From positions 62,001-126,000 of the forward strand of contig NZ_SUMF01000006.1 in the NCBI RefSeq assembly GCF_005048205.1: DNA of 64,000 nt, written 5' to 3'. Below the pieces are notes generated by a model, which had not been told where the DNA came from, searched no databases, and worked only from the letters and a program-made list of their open reading frames with translations. The position numbers and the translations under genes are program-made. Each line of letters begins with the position of its first letter. The stretch's first letter is position 1. This DNA is from Chitiniphilus eburneus. GTDB lineage: Bacteria; Pseudomonadota; Gammaproteobacteria; Burkholderiales; Chitinibacteraceae. Shown here piece after piece: positions 33,889 through 44,900 of this stretch.

Positions 33889-34317
33889 ATGTTGAAGATC
33901 CTGGTTCCCGTCGATGGCTCGGAGAACGCCAAACGCGCGCTGGCGCACGTGATCGAACTGACGCAAAGCGGCCTGCCGCTGCAAGTGCACCTGCTGAACG
34001 TGCAATCGCCGCTGCAAAGCAAAATCAGCCTGAACGCCATTGCCTCGCAAGCCACGCTGGACGCCTATTTCCACGAGCTGGGCGACGAAGCGCTGGCTGC
34101 CGGGCTGGCATTGCTGAACCAGGCCCGCGTGCCTTACCAGTACAGCGTCGAATTCGGCCCGCCAGCCAAGACCATCGTCGACGAAGCGCAGAAGCGCGGC
34201 TGCCACCGGATCGTGATGGGAACCCGGGGGTTCGGGCTGATCTCGAACCTGGTGGTCGGCTCCATCGCCTACCAGGTGGTTCATCTTTCCACCCTGCCAG
34301 TCACCCTGGTGCAGTAG
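33889..34317 (+). CDS. Universal stress protein (UspA family) 2
   Basis: A 142-residue UspA-fold protein with ILVPVDGSENAKRALAHV at the start and the ATP-binding phrase GTRGFGLISNLVVGSIAYQV near the end. It begins 24 bp after the first Usp gene with AAGGAG upstream, so the pair is an operon. The two proteins share the fold but are clearly diverged in between, so this is an old duplication. Confidence 0.92.
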   Translation: MLKILVPVDGSENAKRALAHVIELTQSGLPLQVHLLNVQSPLQSKISLNAIASQATLDAYFHELGDEALAAGLALLNQARVPYQYSVEFGPPAKTIVDEAQKRGCHRIVMGTRGFGLISNLVVGSIAYQVVHLSTLPVTLVQ

Positions 34318-34624
34318 TTCGACACTAGCTCAGCACCCTCGCGGTGCTGCGCAACCCGATTACAACGCCCGCCGACGCGCCATCCGGCGGGCTCGATCGC
34401 CATCCCGGACCCGGCCCGCCTTGCGGGCCAGCACACCCGGTGACGGCTTCCGCCACGCCCCCGGCGTGGCCCACCCCGGCGCCCTGACCGTCGGACCTTC
34501 ATCCACCCCCGATAAGAACCACCTGGATTCGAGCAAACCGGACTACGGCACCCTTCTCCGCCACGAGCGAAGCAACGGCCCGGCAGCCAGAGCGAAGCCA
34601 GCACCGGTTCGGAGGCCCCCCGTC
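34318..34624. other. Intergenic region between usp pair and P-type ATPase
   Basis: 307 bp. It has a hairpin CAGCACC-CTCGC-GGTGCTG (34331-34349), weak as a terminator because it lacks a T run, and a second inverted repeat (GCCCGCC / GGCGGGC, about 34367-34392). The ATPase reading frame is open back to 34421, but the strong ribosome binding site points to a start at 34625. No separate gene is seen. Confidence 0.45.
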
Positions 34625-37333
34625 ATGACACGACCCGTTCCCGACCCGAACGCCCCACCCACCTGGCACCAACTGGACATCCCCATCACGCTGACCGCGC
34701 TGGAGACCTCGGCCCACGGCCTGTCCGCCGCCGAAGCCGCAGCGAGGCTGGCGCGGCACGGCCCCAATGTCCTGCCCGAACAGGCGCGCCGCCCTGGCTG
34801 GCTACGCTTCCTGCTGCACTTCAACGACGTGCTGATCTATATCCTGCTCGGCGCCTGCGTGGTGACCGGCGCGATGGGCCATTGGGTGGATACCATGGTC
34901 ATTCTCGGCGTGGCCGTCATCAATGCGCTGATCGGCTTCATCCAGGAAAACAGCGCGGAAAAATCGCTGCAAAGCATTCGCGACATGCTTTCCAGCCAGA
35001 CGCTGGCGCTACGCGACGGCAAGACCCGCGTGGTGGCCACCGCCGATCTCGTGCCCGGCGACGTGGTATCGCTGCGCCCCGGCGACAAGATTCCGGCCGA
35101 TCTGCGCCTGCTGCAAACCCACAGCCTGCGTGTCGAGGAAGCCATCCTCACCGGCGAATCGTCGGTGGTGGAAAAACACATTGCCGCCATTCCGGGCGAC
35201 GCCTTGCTGGGCGACCGCCGCAACATGGCGTTTTCCGGTACCACGGTCAGCGCCGGCAACGCGCTGGGCATCGTGGTGGCCACGGCCGGCGACACCGAGC
35301 TGGGCCACATCAACCGCATGATCTCCACCGTCAGCCCGATCCAGACACCGCTGCTGCAACAGACGAAACGGCTGGGTCAGGTCATTTTCATCATGATCCT
35401 GGCGATGATGGCCGTATTGTTCTTCTGGGGCTGGCTGGCGCATGACATGCCCTTCGGCCAGCTACTGCTGGCGCTGATCAGCCTGGCCGTAGCCGCGGTG
35501 CCCGAGGGCCTGCCGGCGGTGATCTCGATCATCCTGTCGCTGGGCGTGCAGAAGATGGCGCGCAGCAAGGCCATCATCCGCAAGCTGCCCACGGTGGAAA
35601 CGCTGGGCGCGATGACCATCGTCTGCTCGGACAAGACCGGCACGCTCACCATGAACGAAATGACGGTGAAGTCGGTGGTGCTGGGCGATCGCGCCTATAC
35701 CGTGGCCGGCGAAAGCTACGAGCCGGTGGGCGAAATCCGTGAAGTCGGCGGGCAGGCCGTGGGCGGCATCGATCCCGCCACGCCGTTGGGCCTGTTCATC
35801 ACCGCGGTGGACCTGTGCAACGACACCCGCCTGCGCCGCGACAGCCACGGTCGCTGGCAGGTGGTGGGCGCCCCCACCGCCGGTGCGCTCAAGGTGCTGG
35901 CGGCCAAAGCCGGCATCCAGCACGACGGGGCGAAGCAGCACGGCAAGATTCCATTCGACTCCGCCTACAAGTACCAGGCCACGCATCACGAACTGAACGG
36001 CCGCCATTACCTGTTCATGATCGGCGCGCCCGACGTGATCGCCGCGCGCTGCGCCACCGAACTGCATGACGATGGCCAGCGCCCGTTCGCGGCCGCCTAT
36101 TGGGAAGACGCCATGGCGCGCCAATCCGAAGGGGGCCTGCGGATGCTGGCGGCGGCGTATCGGGAAATCCCGGCCGGCTTTCCCGAACTGGACCACCCGC
36201 ACCTGGAACAGGGCCTGGTGTTCCTGGGCTTCGCCGGCATGATGGACCCGCCGCGCCCCGAAGCCACCGAAGCCATCGCGCTATGCCGTACCGCCGGCAT
36301 CCGCGTAAAGATGATCACGGGCGATCACCCCGGCACCGCGATGGCCATCGGCGCGATGATGGGGATCGGCAACGGCCAGGACGTCGTGACCGGCCAGCAA
36401 CTGGAGGCGCTGGACGACGAAGCGCTGGTGGACGTGGCCGACCGTTGCGATATCTTTGCCCGCACCAGCCCCGAACACAAACTACGGCTGGTCCGCGCGC
36501 TACAGCGGCGTGGCAATGTGGTCGGCATGACCGGTGACGGCGTGAACGACGCACCGGCGCTCAAGCAGGCCGATGTCGGCATCGCCATGGGCATCAAGGG
36601 CACCGAGGTCACGCGCGAGGCGGCCGACATGGTGCTGGCAGACGACAACTTCGCCACCATTGCGCGCGCGGTGAAGGAAGGCCGCCGCGTCTACGACAAT
36701 CTGAAGAAAACCATCCACTTCATCCTGCCCACCAACCTGGGGCAAGGGCTGCTGGTCGTGGTTGCCCTCCTCACCGGCGCGGTGATCCCGCTGACGCCGT
36801 TGCAAATCCTGTGGATGAACATGGCCACCTCGACCACGCTGTCGTTCGGCCTGGCCTTCGAGCCGGCGGAGCCCGGCCTGATGCACCGCCGCCCGCGCGA
36901 TCCGGCCCGCTCCATCCTGGATGGCTACGCCATCTGGCGCGTGGCCCTGGTCGGCACGCTGCTGGCCGCCAGCGCATTCATCCTGGAAAGCCAGTTGCTC
37001 GCGCTGGGCAAAGACACCGACTTCGTGCGCACCGTGCTGCTTCAGACGCTGGTCGCGACGCAGTGGGTCTACATGTTCAACTGCCGCATCCAGGATCGCT
37101 TCTCGCTGGACCTGGCGATGTTCCGCAGCAAGGGCCTGTGGCTGGCCACCGGTGTCCTGGCGGCGCTTCAACTCGCCATCGTCCACCTGCCGTTCATGAA
37201 CGACATCTTCGGCACCACGCCACTGCCGTTCCTATATTGGTTGCTCAGCCTGAAGATCGCCCTGCTGATCTTTGCGGTGATCGAGCTGGAAAAATGGATC
37301 ACCCGGCAAATCCGCGCCCGCCGTCGGCCTTGA
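34625..37333 (+). CDS. P-type cation-transporting ATPase
   Basis: A 902-residue P-type ATPase of the P2-like (PMA1/SERCA-like) group. Visible motifs: actuator TGES (176-179), membrane-helix PEGLPAVISI in the ion path, phosphorylation site SDKTGTLT (Asp336) and hinge GDGVNDAPA (637-645). About ten membrane segments are expected, and NMATSTTLSFGLAFEP lies in the sixth. The chosen ATG has GGAGG 9 bases upstream. The ion cannot be read with certainty; Ca2+, Na+ or H+ are possible. Its place behind two universal stress genes suggests induction under stress. Confidence 0.9.
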   Translation: MTRPVPDPNAPPTWHQLDIPITLTALETSAHGLSAAEAAARLARHGPNVLPEQARRPGWLRFLLHFNDVLIYILLGACVVTGAMGHWVDTMVILGVAVINALIGFIQENSAEKSLQSIRDMLSSQTLALRDGKTRVVATADLVPGDVVSLRPGDKIPADLRLLQTHSLRVEEAILTGESSVVEKHIAAIPGDALLGDRRNMAFSGTTVSAGNALGIVVATAGDTELGHINRMISTVSPIQTPLLQQTKRLGQVIFIMILAMMAVLFFWGWLAHDMPFGQLLLALISLAVAAVPEGLPAVISIILSLGVQKMARSKAIIRKLPTVETLGAMTIVCSDKTGTLTMNEMTVKSVVLGDRAYTVAGESYEPVGEIREVGGQAVGGIDPATPLGLFITAVDLCNDTRLRRDSHGRWQVVGAPTAGALKVLAAKAGIQHDGAKQHGKIPFDSAYKYQATHHELNGRHYLFMIGAPDVIAARCATELHDDGQRPFAAAYWEDAMARQSEGGLRMLAAAYREIPAGFPELDHPHLEQGLVFLGFAGMMDPPRPEATEAIALCRTAGIRVKMITGDHPGTAMAIGAMMGIGNGQDVVTGQQLEALDDEALVDVADRCDIFARTSPEHKLRLVRALQRRGNVVGMTGDGVNDAPALKQADVGIAMGIKGTEVTREAADMVLADDNFATIARAVKEGRRVYDNLKKTIHFILPTNLGQGLLVVVALLTGAVIPLTPLQILWMNMATSTTLSFGLAFEPAEPGLMHRRPRDPARSILDGYAIWRVALVGTLLAASAFILESQLLALGKDTDFVRTVLLQTLVATQWVYMFNCRIQDRFSLDLAMFRSKGLWLATGVLAALQLAIVHLPFMNDIFGTTPLPFLYWLLSLKIALLIFAVIELEKWITRQIRARRRP

Positions 37334-37370
37334 AGGCGCTGCGCGCATCAAACCGCGCGGATCGATGAAA

Positions 37371-37412
37371 ATGCCGGATGCAAGGCGCCAGACGCGCCCA
37401 CGCATCCGGCAT
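37371..37412. terminator. Hairpin between convergent P-type ATPase and YfaZ-like genes
   Basis: ATGCCGGATGC (37371-37381) pairs perfectly with GCATCCGGCAT (37402-37412) across 20 bases. It sits between two convergent genes and may end both transcripts, although no long T run follows. Confidence 0.5.
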
Positions 37413-37420
37413 CTCGATAG

Positions 37421-37435
37421 CGTCGATTCGCCCTA
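37421..37435. repeat. Solo end of the dispersed inverted-repeat element
   Basis: CGTCGATTCGCCCTA, read on the minus strand as TAGGGCGAATCGACG, matches the terminal sequence of copies 1 and 2. Its TAG is the stop codon of the YfaZ-like gene. No opposite end is found nearby. Confidence 0.55.
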
Positions 37436-37972
37436 GAACGAAAACGACACCCCGCCATAAACGCCGTTCGCCAATTCGGCCGACGGTTGCCCCTCCTCGC
37501 CTTCCACCTTCACGTATCGATAGCCGAGATCGGCGCCGATCTGTCTGGTCAGGTTGTAGCGTACGCCGGCCATGGCTTCGGTGTAGGCTCCAACACCGCT
37601 TGCCAGCGATTCGGGCGCATACCAGGCGCCACCCAGCAGCTTGAAGTGCTCGCCCAACGGCCATTGCACGGTCCCCCCCATCGCCAGCGCGCCACCGGTG
37701 TCGCCCGAATCCAGATCCACATACATCGCCTTGCCACCCAGCGTGACCAGCACCGAACCCAGCGGCACGCCCAGACCCAACCCCAGGCCGGCGACATAGC
37801 CGAGGTCATCGTGATACAACCAGTCTGCGGTCAGCCCGAGACCGCCGGCATTGAGTCCCGCGTTGGCGGAAACGAAATCCTCGCCCGCGGCGGCGGTCAG
37901 GTCCATTGCATTGGCGCAAGCCGCCGACCATGAAAAAACCATTGCCAGCACGGCGGAATATGAATGCTTCAT
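37433..37972 (-). CDS. YfaZ-like outer-membrane protein
   Basis: A 179-residue protein with a signal peptide (AVLAMVFSWSAACANA) and alternating hydrophobic beta strands ending in aromatic Phe (GVYGGVSFSF), the classic C-terminal signature of an outer-membrane barrel. The pattern resembles YfaZ-family proteins. I chose the ATG at MKHSYSAV, which gives a normal signal peptide; an open frame of 11 codons lies upstream. Ribosome binding site weak. The stop codon TAG is part of a dispersed repeat end. Its role is unknown; small barrels of this type are seldom characterised. Confidence 0.8.
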   Translation of the reverse strand: MKHSYSAVLAMVFSWSAACANAMDLTAAAGEDFVSANAGLNAGGLGLTADWLYHDDLGYVAGLGLGLGVPLGSVLVTLGGKAMYVDLDSGDTGGALAMGGTVQWPLGEHFKLLGGAWYAPESLASGVGAYTEAMAGVRYNLTRQIGADLGYRYVKVEGEEGQPSAELANGVYGGVSFSF

Positions 37973-38362
37973 TTCAGGGATCCGATTGGAAAAAAGTGCG
38001 GGCATCTCATCACCCGCCCCCTGTCCCCACCAACGGGATATTCACGCTCATGCAGCGGTAGCAGTGCCACGCGCGGCCATCGAATCTTGATTTAACCGGG
38101 GCAAAATCGCATGCCTTCACCATGGAATCCGGCCCGGTTCCGCTCAACGATTCATGACGCCGTGTTGCCACGGCATTGCCCATCCAGGACAACGCAATAA
38201 GAGCCGCTGACAAAGCCCAGCGCAGCGGTTCTGGCAAGGCGCGCGAAACGCCCTGAAAGGCAATAAACCGGACTTCCTTCGGTCGCAGGCAGTACAAGGC
38301 GTACGGCAAGTGAGGCTCGGCGCCCCCGCGCGACATCGCCAGAAGGGCTTTGTTGGCGACTC
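37973..38362. other. Intergenic region, no supported gene
   Basis: 390 bp between the YfaZ-like gene and the rlmB terminator. A frame of about 127 codons is open on the minus strand but has neither a ribosome binding site nor a recognisable product, and I do not call it a gene. Confidence 0.45.
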
Positions 38363-38363
38363 T

Positions 38364-38391
38364 AAAAAAAGGCCGCGCAATCCGCGCGGCC
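38364..38391 (-). terminator. Rho-independent terminator of rlmB
   Basis: On the minus strand GGCCGCGC pairs with GCGCGGCC across GGATT and is followed by seven T (38364-38370). It lies about 30 bp past the rlmB stop. Confidence 0.9.
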
Positions 38392-38418
38392 ATATCGGCA
38401 CGATCGATCCCGGCCGGA

Positions 38419-39162
38419 TCAGCCGGCCAGTGTGCGCTGGCGCCGGGTTTCGGCCAGGACGATGCCGGTGGCGACGGATGCGTTCAGGCTTTCCACCGAA
38501 CCGAACATCGGGATCGACACCAGCACGTCGCAATGCTCGCGCGTCAGCCGGCGCATGCCCTCACCTTCGTTACCCAGCACCCAGGCGATGGGGCCGGTGC
38601 CGCCGGTGAAGTGGTGCAGGTCCACATCGGCATCGGCGGCGGTGCCGGCGATCCAGATTTCGCGGTCCTTCAGTTCGCGCAACGTGCGCGCCAGATTGGT
38701 CACCATCACGTAGGGCACGGTTTCGGCCGCGCCGCACGCCACCTTGGACACAGTAGCGGTCAGGCCCACCGATTTGTCCTTGGGCGCGATCACGGCATGC
38801 ACCCCCATGGCGTCGGCCACGCGCAGGCAGGCGCCCAGATTGTGCGGATCGGTGATGCCGTCGAGCACCAGCAGGAAGGCCGGCTCGGCCAGATCGTCCA
38901 GCACGTCCTCCAGCGCCACGTACGACTTGCCGGCGTCGATCAGCGCAGCGACCCCCTGGTGGCGCGCATCGCCGGTCAGCCCATTCAGGCGCTTGTCGTC
39001 CACATGCAGCAGCTTCACGCCCTGGGCCTGCGCCAGTTGCGTCAGGTCGCGCGCGCGCGCGTCGTGGCGCGAGGCGTCGAGGTAGATTTCGAGCACGCTG
39101 TCGGGAAAGCGCTTCAGGCGCGCGGCGACGGCATGAAAGCCGTGGAGGGTTTTTTTCTGCAT
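38419..39162 (-). CDS. rlmB: 23S rRNA (guanosine-2251-2'-O)-methyltransferase
   Basis: A 247-residue SpoU-family methyltransferase that modifies G2251 in the peptidyl-transferase P loop of 23S rRNA. An N-terminal L30e-like substrate domain ([20 protein letters not shown]) precedes the trefoil-knot domain with [34 protein letters not shown] and [20 protein letters not shown]. Length is standard for RlmB. The frame is open far upstream, but the [12 protein letters not shown] start fits the family. Ribosome binding site weak. Confidence 0.95.
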   Translation of the reverse strand: MQKKTLHGFHAVAARLKRFPDSVLEIYLDASRHDARARDLTQLAQAQGVKLLHVDDKRLNGLTGDARHQGVAALIDAGKSYVALEDVLDDLAEPAFLLVLDGITDPHNLGACLRVADAMGVHAVIAPKDKSVGLTATVSKVACGAAETVPYVMVTNLARTLRELKDREIWIAGTAADADVDLHHFTGGTGPIAWVLGNEGEGMRRLTREHCDVLVSIPMFGSVESLNASVATGIVLAETRRQRTLAG

Positions 39163-39220
39163 GGGAGCCGGGAATTCGAGAGAGGGCGATCCGGCAAGGC
39201 GCCGGGGCGCGGGCTGCGCG

Positions 39221-41761
39221 TCACTTGGCCGGGCTGGCATCCACCGGGCCGGCCGCCGCGTAACCTTCGCGCGCAAGGTAGCGCAGCAGGCCATCCGCGT
39301 CCAGCGGCATGGCGTACAGGTAGCCCTGCACCGCGTGGCAGCCGCTGCGCCGCATGAACAGCATCTGCTGGATCGTTTCCACGCCTTCGGCCACCACCTT
39401 GAGCCGCAGCTTCTTGGCCATGGCGACGATGGCCTCGGCGATGGCGGCGCTATCCTCATCCTCGGGCACGCCGACAATGAAGGAGCGGTCGATCTTCAGC
39501 GTATCGAGCGGGAAATGCTTGAGGTTGGACAGCGACGAATAGCCGGTGCCGAAATCGTCGATCGCCAGTTTCACCCCCATGGCGCGCAACTCGCCCAGCA
39601 CGCTGACCGCGCGCTGGGGGTTCTGCATGATCATGCTCTCGGTGATTTCCAGTTCCAGCCGTTGCGGCGCAATGTCATGGCTGGCCAGCGTGGCCGCCAC
39701 CTGCTGCGGCAACTGCTCGCGCAGGAACTGCCGCGCCGACAGATTGATCGCCAGCCGTGGAATGGCATAACCCGCCACCTGCCACAGCTTGAGCATACGA
39801 CAGGCCTCCTGGAGCACCCAATCGCCGATGGGCACGATCAGGCCGTTCTCCTCGGCCAGCGGAATGAAGCTGCTGGGCGGGATCAGGCCCAGCTCGGGGT
39901 GTTCCCAGCGGATCAGCGCTTCCACGCCTTCCAGCTCGCCAGACACGATATCGATCTGCGGCTGGAAGTGCAGGATCAGCTCGCGGCGCTCCAGCGCATA
40001 GCGCAGGCTGTTTTCCAGGACCAGGTGCTCGAACGCGCGCGCGTTCATGTCGGGCGAGAAGAACTGGTAGTTGTTCTTGCCCAGTTCCTTGGCGCGATAC
40101 ATCGCCACGTCGGCGTTCTTCAACAGTTGCGCGGGCAGCAGCCCGTCGCTGGGATACAGGCTGATGCCGATGGAACAGGTGACGAACAGTTCCTGCCCCT
40201 GGATCACGATGGGGCGGCACAGCTCGGTCAGCAATCGCTCGCCGATGTGCGCCACGTCGTCCACCTGCTGCACGTTGTCCAGCAGCACGGTGAACTCGTC
40301 ACCGCCCAGCCGCGCGATCAGATCGGTATCCTTCAGGCTGGATTTCAGGCGCTGGGCGATCACCTTGAGCAATTCATCGCCCACGTCGTGGCCCAGCGTA
40401 TCGTTGATCGCCTTGAAGCGGTCCAGGTCGATGAACAGCACCGCCAGTTGCCGCTGCTCCTCGCCGGCGCGCCCCACCGCCAGCCCCAGCGCCTCGTGCA
40501 TCGCGGTGCGGTTGTACAGCTTGGTCAACGCATCGTGATTGGCCAGGAAATGCAACCGCTGCTCGGCTTCCTTGCGGTTGGTGTAGTCCGAAAACACACC
40601 GACATAATTGGAAATCTCGCCCACTTCATCGCGCACCGCGCTGATCGACAGCCACGCCGGATACGCCTCGCCATTCTTGCGCCGGTCCAGCATCTCGCCC
40701 TGCCAGTAGCTTTCCTGCGCCAGCTTTTCCAACATCTCGCGGTTGGCCACGCGTTGCCGTCCCCGGCTACCGAACATGCGCGAGATGCGGCCGATGGCCT
40801 CGGCACGCGAATAGCCGGTGATGCGCGTAAAGGCCGGGTTCACCGCCACCACCCGCGCATCGGCATCGGTGATCAGGATGCCTTCCGAAGCGTTCTGGAA
40901 CACCTGCCCGGCCAGCCGCGATTCGCGCGCTGCGGCGGCGCCTTCGCGGTTGGACAGTGACAGCAGCAGGCCGGTGATCGACACCGCCACCAGCAGCGTC
41001 ACCATCGGTACCGCTGCCAGCACCGGGGTCTGGTTCAGGTGCAGCGCCAGCGCGGCGGCCAGCGTAGTGATCAGCCCGGCCAGCCCCACGCCGAACAGGC
41101 GCAGCCGCAAGGCCGCCCAGACCATCAGCGGGAACAGGAGGAATTGCAGGTCACCCAGCCCCGGCCAGGGCGGGAAATAGACGAGTGTGGATACCCCCAC
41201 CGCGGCGGCCACCAGCAGCGCCAGCTCCAGCCCGGCACGCGGATCGCGGCGACGGTAGGCCAGGCCGAAATACACTGCCAGCGCCACCAGCATGGCCTGC
41301 GCGTCGGACCACCACCACAACAGCCATTGCGCCCACAGCGGCGCGTCGCCCCGGGCCTGGAACAGATACAGCACCAGCACGCCCAGGCTGGCGGCGGCAC
41401 CGGCGCCGATCAGCGGACCAACCGCCAGGAAGCGCAAACCATCGTGCACGCGCAGCTCGCCGCCACGGCCGAACTGCGGCAGGAAGCGCGCCACCGCGAC
41501 GGCCTGGGCAAACTGGAGCGCGGCCAGCGGCAGCAACAACGGCAGGCCGACACGCGACAACAGCGGCCACAGACAGGCACCGATGGCGGCGCCGGCCCAC
41601 GCGGCGCGGCCATAGCGCAGCAGCAGCACCAGCATCACGCCGGTTCCCAGCGCCGGCATGGCGGCATACTGCCCCGGCAGGCGCAGCGTCCAGGCGAGCG
41701 CCTGCGCCGCACAACAGGCCAGCGCGGTCGGCCAGAAGCCAGGCGGGAAACGCTTTATCAT
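39221..41761 (-). CDS. MASE1-PAS-GGDEF-EAL cyclic-di-GMP enzyme
   Basis: An 846-residue membrane-bound regulator of cyclic di-GMP. Residues 1-280 hold about eight membrane segments, a MASE1-like sensor. A PAS domain (about 285-400; [20 protein letters not shown]) and the cyclase domain with intact [12 protein letters not shown] (GGDEF) follow. The phosphodiesterase domain has [16 protein letters not shown] (EAL), [21 protein letters not shown] and the catalytic-region KIDRSFI. Both catalytic motifs look intact, so it may make and break cyclic di-GMP. It is transcribed divergently from mfd with a 186-bp gap. Confidence 0.93.
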   Translation of the reverse strand: MIKRFPPGFWPTALACCAAQALAWTLRLPGQYAAMPALGTGVMLVLLLRYGRAAWAGAAIGACLWPLLSRVGLPLLLPLAALQFAQAVAVARFLPQFGRGGELRVHDGLRFLAVGPLIGAGAAASLGVLVLYLFQARGDAPLWAQWLLWWWSDAQAMLVALAVYFGLAYRRRDPRAGLELALLVAAAVGVSTLVYFPPWPGLGDLQFLLFPLMVWAALRLRLFGVGLAGLITTLAAALALHLNQTPVLAAVPMVTLLVAVSITGLLLSLSNREGAAAARESRLAGQVFQNASEGILITDADARVVAVNPAFTRITGYSRAEAIGRISRMFGSRGRQRVANREMLEKLAQESYWQGEMLDRRKNGEAYPAWLSISAVRDEVGEISNYVGVFSDYTNRKEAEQRLHFLANHDALTKLYNRTAMHEALGLAVGRAGEEQRQLAVLFIDLDRFKAINDTLGHDVGDELLKVIAQRLKSSLKDTDLIARLGGDEFTVLLDNVQQVDDVAHIGERLLTELCRPIVIQGQELFVTCSIGISLYPSDGLLPAQLLKNADVAMYRAKELGKNNYQFFSPDMNARAFEHLVLENSLRYALERRELILHFQPQIDIVSGELEGVEALIRWEHPELGLIPPSSFIPLAEENGLIVPIGDWVLQEACRMLKLWQVAGYAIPRLAINLSARQFLREQLPQQVAATLASHDIAPQRLELEITESMIMQNPQRAVSVLGELRAMGVKLAIDDFGTGYSSLSNLKHFPLDTLKIDRSFIVGVPEDEDSAAIAEAIVAMAKKLRLKVVAEGVETIQQMLFMRRSGCHAVQGYLYAMPLDADGLLRYLAREGYAAAGPVDASPAK

Positions 41762-41912
41762 CGTTGTCGTCGGAAAAGGTGGCCGTCGCGGGCCTGCTTT
41801 TTTTTCGTACCCCGTCAGTCGGGAACCGACGGCGCAAAAGGGCGTGCCGAATCATTCGGCATGGCCCGCGAAATTGCAAGTCGGCATGGCCGGCCGTCCG
41901 GCGGGGGATCGG

Positions 41913-41918
41913 TATAAT
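41913..41918 (+). promoter_or_regulatory. Consensus -10 (TATAAT) ahead of mfd
   Basis: A perfect TATAAT 30 bp before the mfd start, in an otherwise GC-rich gap. No good -35 is seen at 16-18 bp, so it may depend on upstream contacts or an activator. The mfd leader would be only about 20 bases. Confidence 0.5.
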
Positions 41919-41947
41919 GGCGTTTTTGCTGCCTCCGCCCGCTACCC

Positions 41948-44900
41948 GTGTCCGCCCTTCCCCGCCCCGGCGAGCGCCTGACGCTCCCCACACCCCATGG
42001 CTCCGCCGACAGCCTGTTGCTCGCGCGCTACGCGGCGCAATCCCGCCCGCTGGTGGTGCTGGCGGATAGCGCAGCCACCGCCACGCGCCTGAAGGACGAA
42101 CTGGCGTTCTGGCTGCCGCAGAACCGCATCGTGCTGCTGCCCGACTGGGAAACGCTGCCCTACGACCACTTCAGCCCGCACCAGGACCTGATCTCCGAAC
42201 GGCTGGCCACGCTGTGGCAGATCCGCCAGGACGAGGCCGACGTGGTGATCGTGCCGATGCAGACCGCGCTGGGCCGGCTGGCGCCGGTGGAGTTCCTCGC
42301 CGGCTACACCTTCATGCTCAAGAAGGGGCAGAAGTTCGACCCGGACAAACTGCGCGCCGACCTCACCTTCGCCGGCTACAGCCACGTCACGCAGGTCTAT
42401 AGCCCCGGCGAGTACTCGATTCGCGGCGGCCTGATCGATCTGTACCCGATGGGCTCGCCCCTGCCGTACCGGCTCGACCTGTTCGACGACGAAATCGAAA
42501 GCATCCGCACCTTCGACGTGGACAGCCAGCGCAGCCTGTATCCGGTGCCGGAAATCCGCCTGTTGCCGGCGCGCGAGTTCCCGCTGGATGACCAGGGCCG
42601 CACCAAATTCCGCCAGCGCTTTCGCGAGGTGTTCGAGGGCGACCCGAGCAAAAGCCGGCTGTACAAGGACATCAGCAGCGGCCTGACCCCGGCCGGCATC
42701 GAGTACTACCTGCCGCTGTTCTTCGACACCACCGCCACCGTGTTCGACTATCTGCCGTCCAGCGCGCTGCTGGTGCTGCATGGCGATGTGCACGCCGCGG
42801 CGGATCGCTTCTGGGCCGACACGCAGGATCGCTACCGCAACCTGTCCGGCGAGAAGGATCGCCCCATCCTGGCGCCCCGGGTGCTGTACCTGCCGCCCGA
42901 CGAGTTCTTCGCCCGCGTCAAGGACTACCCCCGCCTGGCCTTCACCGCCGAACGCGACGAACAGACGATGCCGCTGCCCGCGCTGGACGTGGATCGCCGC
43001 GCCGACAACCCTATCGTGCGGCTGACCGACTTCACCCGCAGCCACCCCGGTCGCATCCTGATCACGGCCGAGAGCCTGGGTCGGCGCGAGACGATGGCGC
43101 AGTTCTTTGCCGAGTACGGCCTGAAGCCGGCGCTGGCCGAGGACTGGCAGGCATTCCTGGCATCCGGCGAACGCGTGATGCTGGCGGCGGCGCCGCTCCA
43201 TGCCGGCTTCGCACTGGCCGACCCGGCCATCGCCGTGGTCACCGAAGCCAACCTGTACGTCTCGGTGGCCCAGACACGCGGCAAGAAGCAACAGAAGCGC
43301 AGCAACACCGACGCCATGCTGCGCGATCTGTCCGAACTCAAGATCGGCGACGCCGTGGTGCACGAAGCACACGGCATCGGCCGCTACCAGGGCCTGGTCT
43401 CGATGGACCTGGGCGAAGGCGAAACCGAGTTACTGCTGCTGGAATACGCCGGCGGCGACAAGCTGTACGTGCCGGTGAGCCAGCTACACGTCATCAGCCG
43501 TTATTCCGGCGGCGCGGCCGACGCCGCCCCCATGCACAAGCTGGGTTCGGGCGCGTGGGACAAGGCCAAGCGCCGAGCCGCCGAACAGGTGCGCGACACC
43601 GCCGCCGAACTGCTCAACCTGTACGCGCGCCGCGCCGCGCGCGAGGGCCACGCCTTCGACTGGAGCCACCACGATTACGAAGCCTTCGCCGCCGGCTTCG
43701 GCTTCGACGAAACCGCCGACCAGGCCGCCGCGATCGAAGCGGTGCTGGTGGACATGCGCATCGGCCGACCGATGGATCGGCTGGTATGCGGCGACGTGGG
43801 CTTTGGCAAGACCGAGGTCGCGCTGCGCGCAGCCTTTGCCGCCGTGGCGGGCGGCAAGCAGGTGGCCGTGCTGGTGCCGACCACACTGCTCGCCGAGCAA
43901 CATTTCCAGACTTTCTCCGACCGCTTTTCCGACTGGCCGATCAAGCTGGCCGAATTGAGCCGCTTCCGCTCCACCAAGGAAGTGGGCGTGGCGATCAAGG
44001 GGCTGGCCGAAGGCGCCATCGACATCGTGATCGGCACGCACAAGCTGGTGCAGCCCGACGTGCAGTTCAAGAACCTGGGCCTCGTCATCATCGACGAAGA
44101 ACACCGCTTCGGCGTGCGGCAGAAAGAGCAGCTCAAGGCACTGCGCGCCAATGTGGACGTGCTGACGCTGACCGCCACGCCGATCCCGCGCACGCTGGCG
44201 ATGAGCCTGGAAGGCATCCGCGATTTCTCGGTGATCGCCACCGCGCCGTCCAAGCGGCTGTCGGTGAAGACCTTCGTCGCCAAGTATTCCGACGGCGTGA
44301 TCCGCGAAGCGGTGCTGCGCGAACTGAAGCGCGGCGGGCAGGTGTTCTTCCTGCATAACGAAGTGGATACCATCGAAAACATGCGCGAACGGCTGACGGC
44401 GCTGTTGCCCGAGGCGCGTATCGGCGTGGCGCATGGCCAGATGCGCGAACGCGAGCTGGAACACGTGATGCGCGACTTCCACGCGCAACGCTTCAACCTG
44501 CTGTTGTGCACCACCATCATCGAAACCGGCATCGACATCCCCAACGCCAACACCATCGTGATGAACCGCGCCGACAAGTTCGGTCTGGCGCAGTTGCACC
44601 AGATGCGCGGCCGTGTCGGCCGCAGCCACCACCAGGCGTATGCCTACCTGCTGGTACCGGACCTGGAAGGCCTGACCGCCGACGCCCGCAAGCGGCTGGA
44701 GGCGATCCAGGCGATGGAGGAACTGGGCAGCGGTTTCTATCTGGCCATGCACGACCTGGAAATCCGTGGCGCCGGCGAAGTGCTGGGCGAATCGCAGTCC
44801 GGCGAGATGCAGGAAATCGGCTTCTCGCTCTACAGCCAGATGCTGAACGAAGCAGTGAAGGCATTGAAGAAAGGCCAGGAGCCCGACCTCAGCCAGCCGC

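Noticed and set aside
38010-38393. Minus-strand frame of 127 codons upstream of the YfaZ-like gene
   Set aside because: No ribosome binding site or recognisable product, and it overlaps the rlmB terminator.
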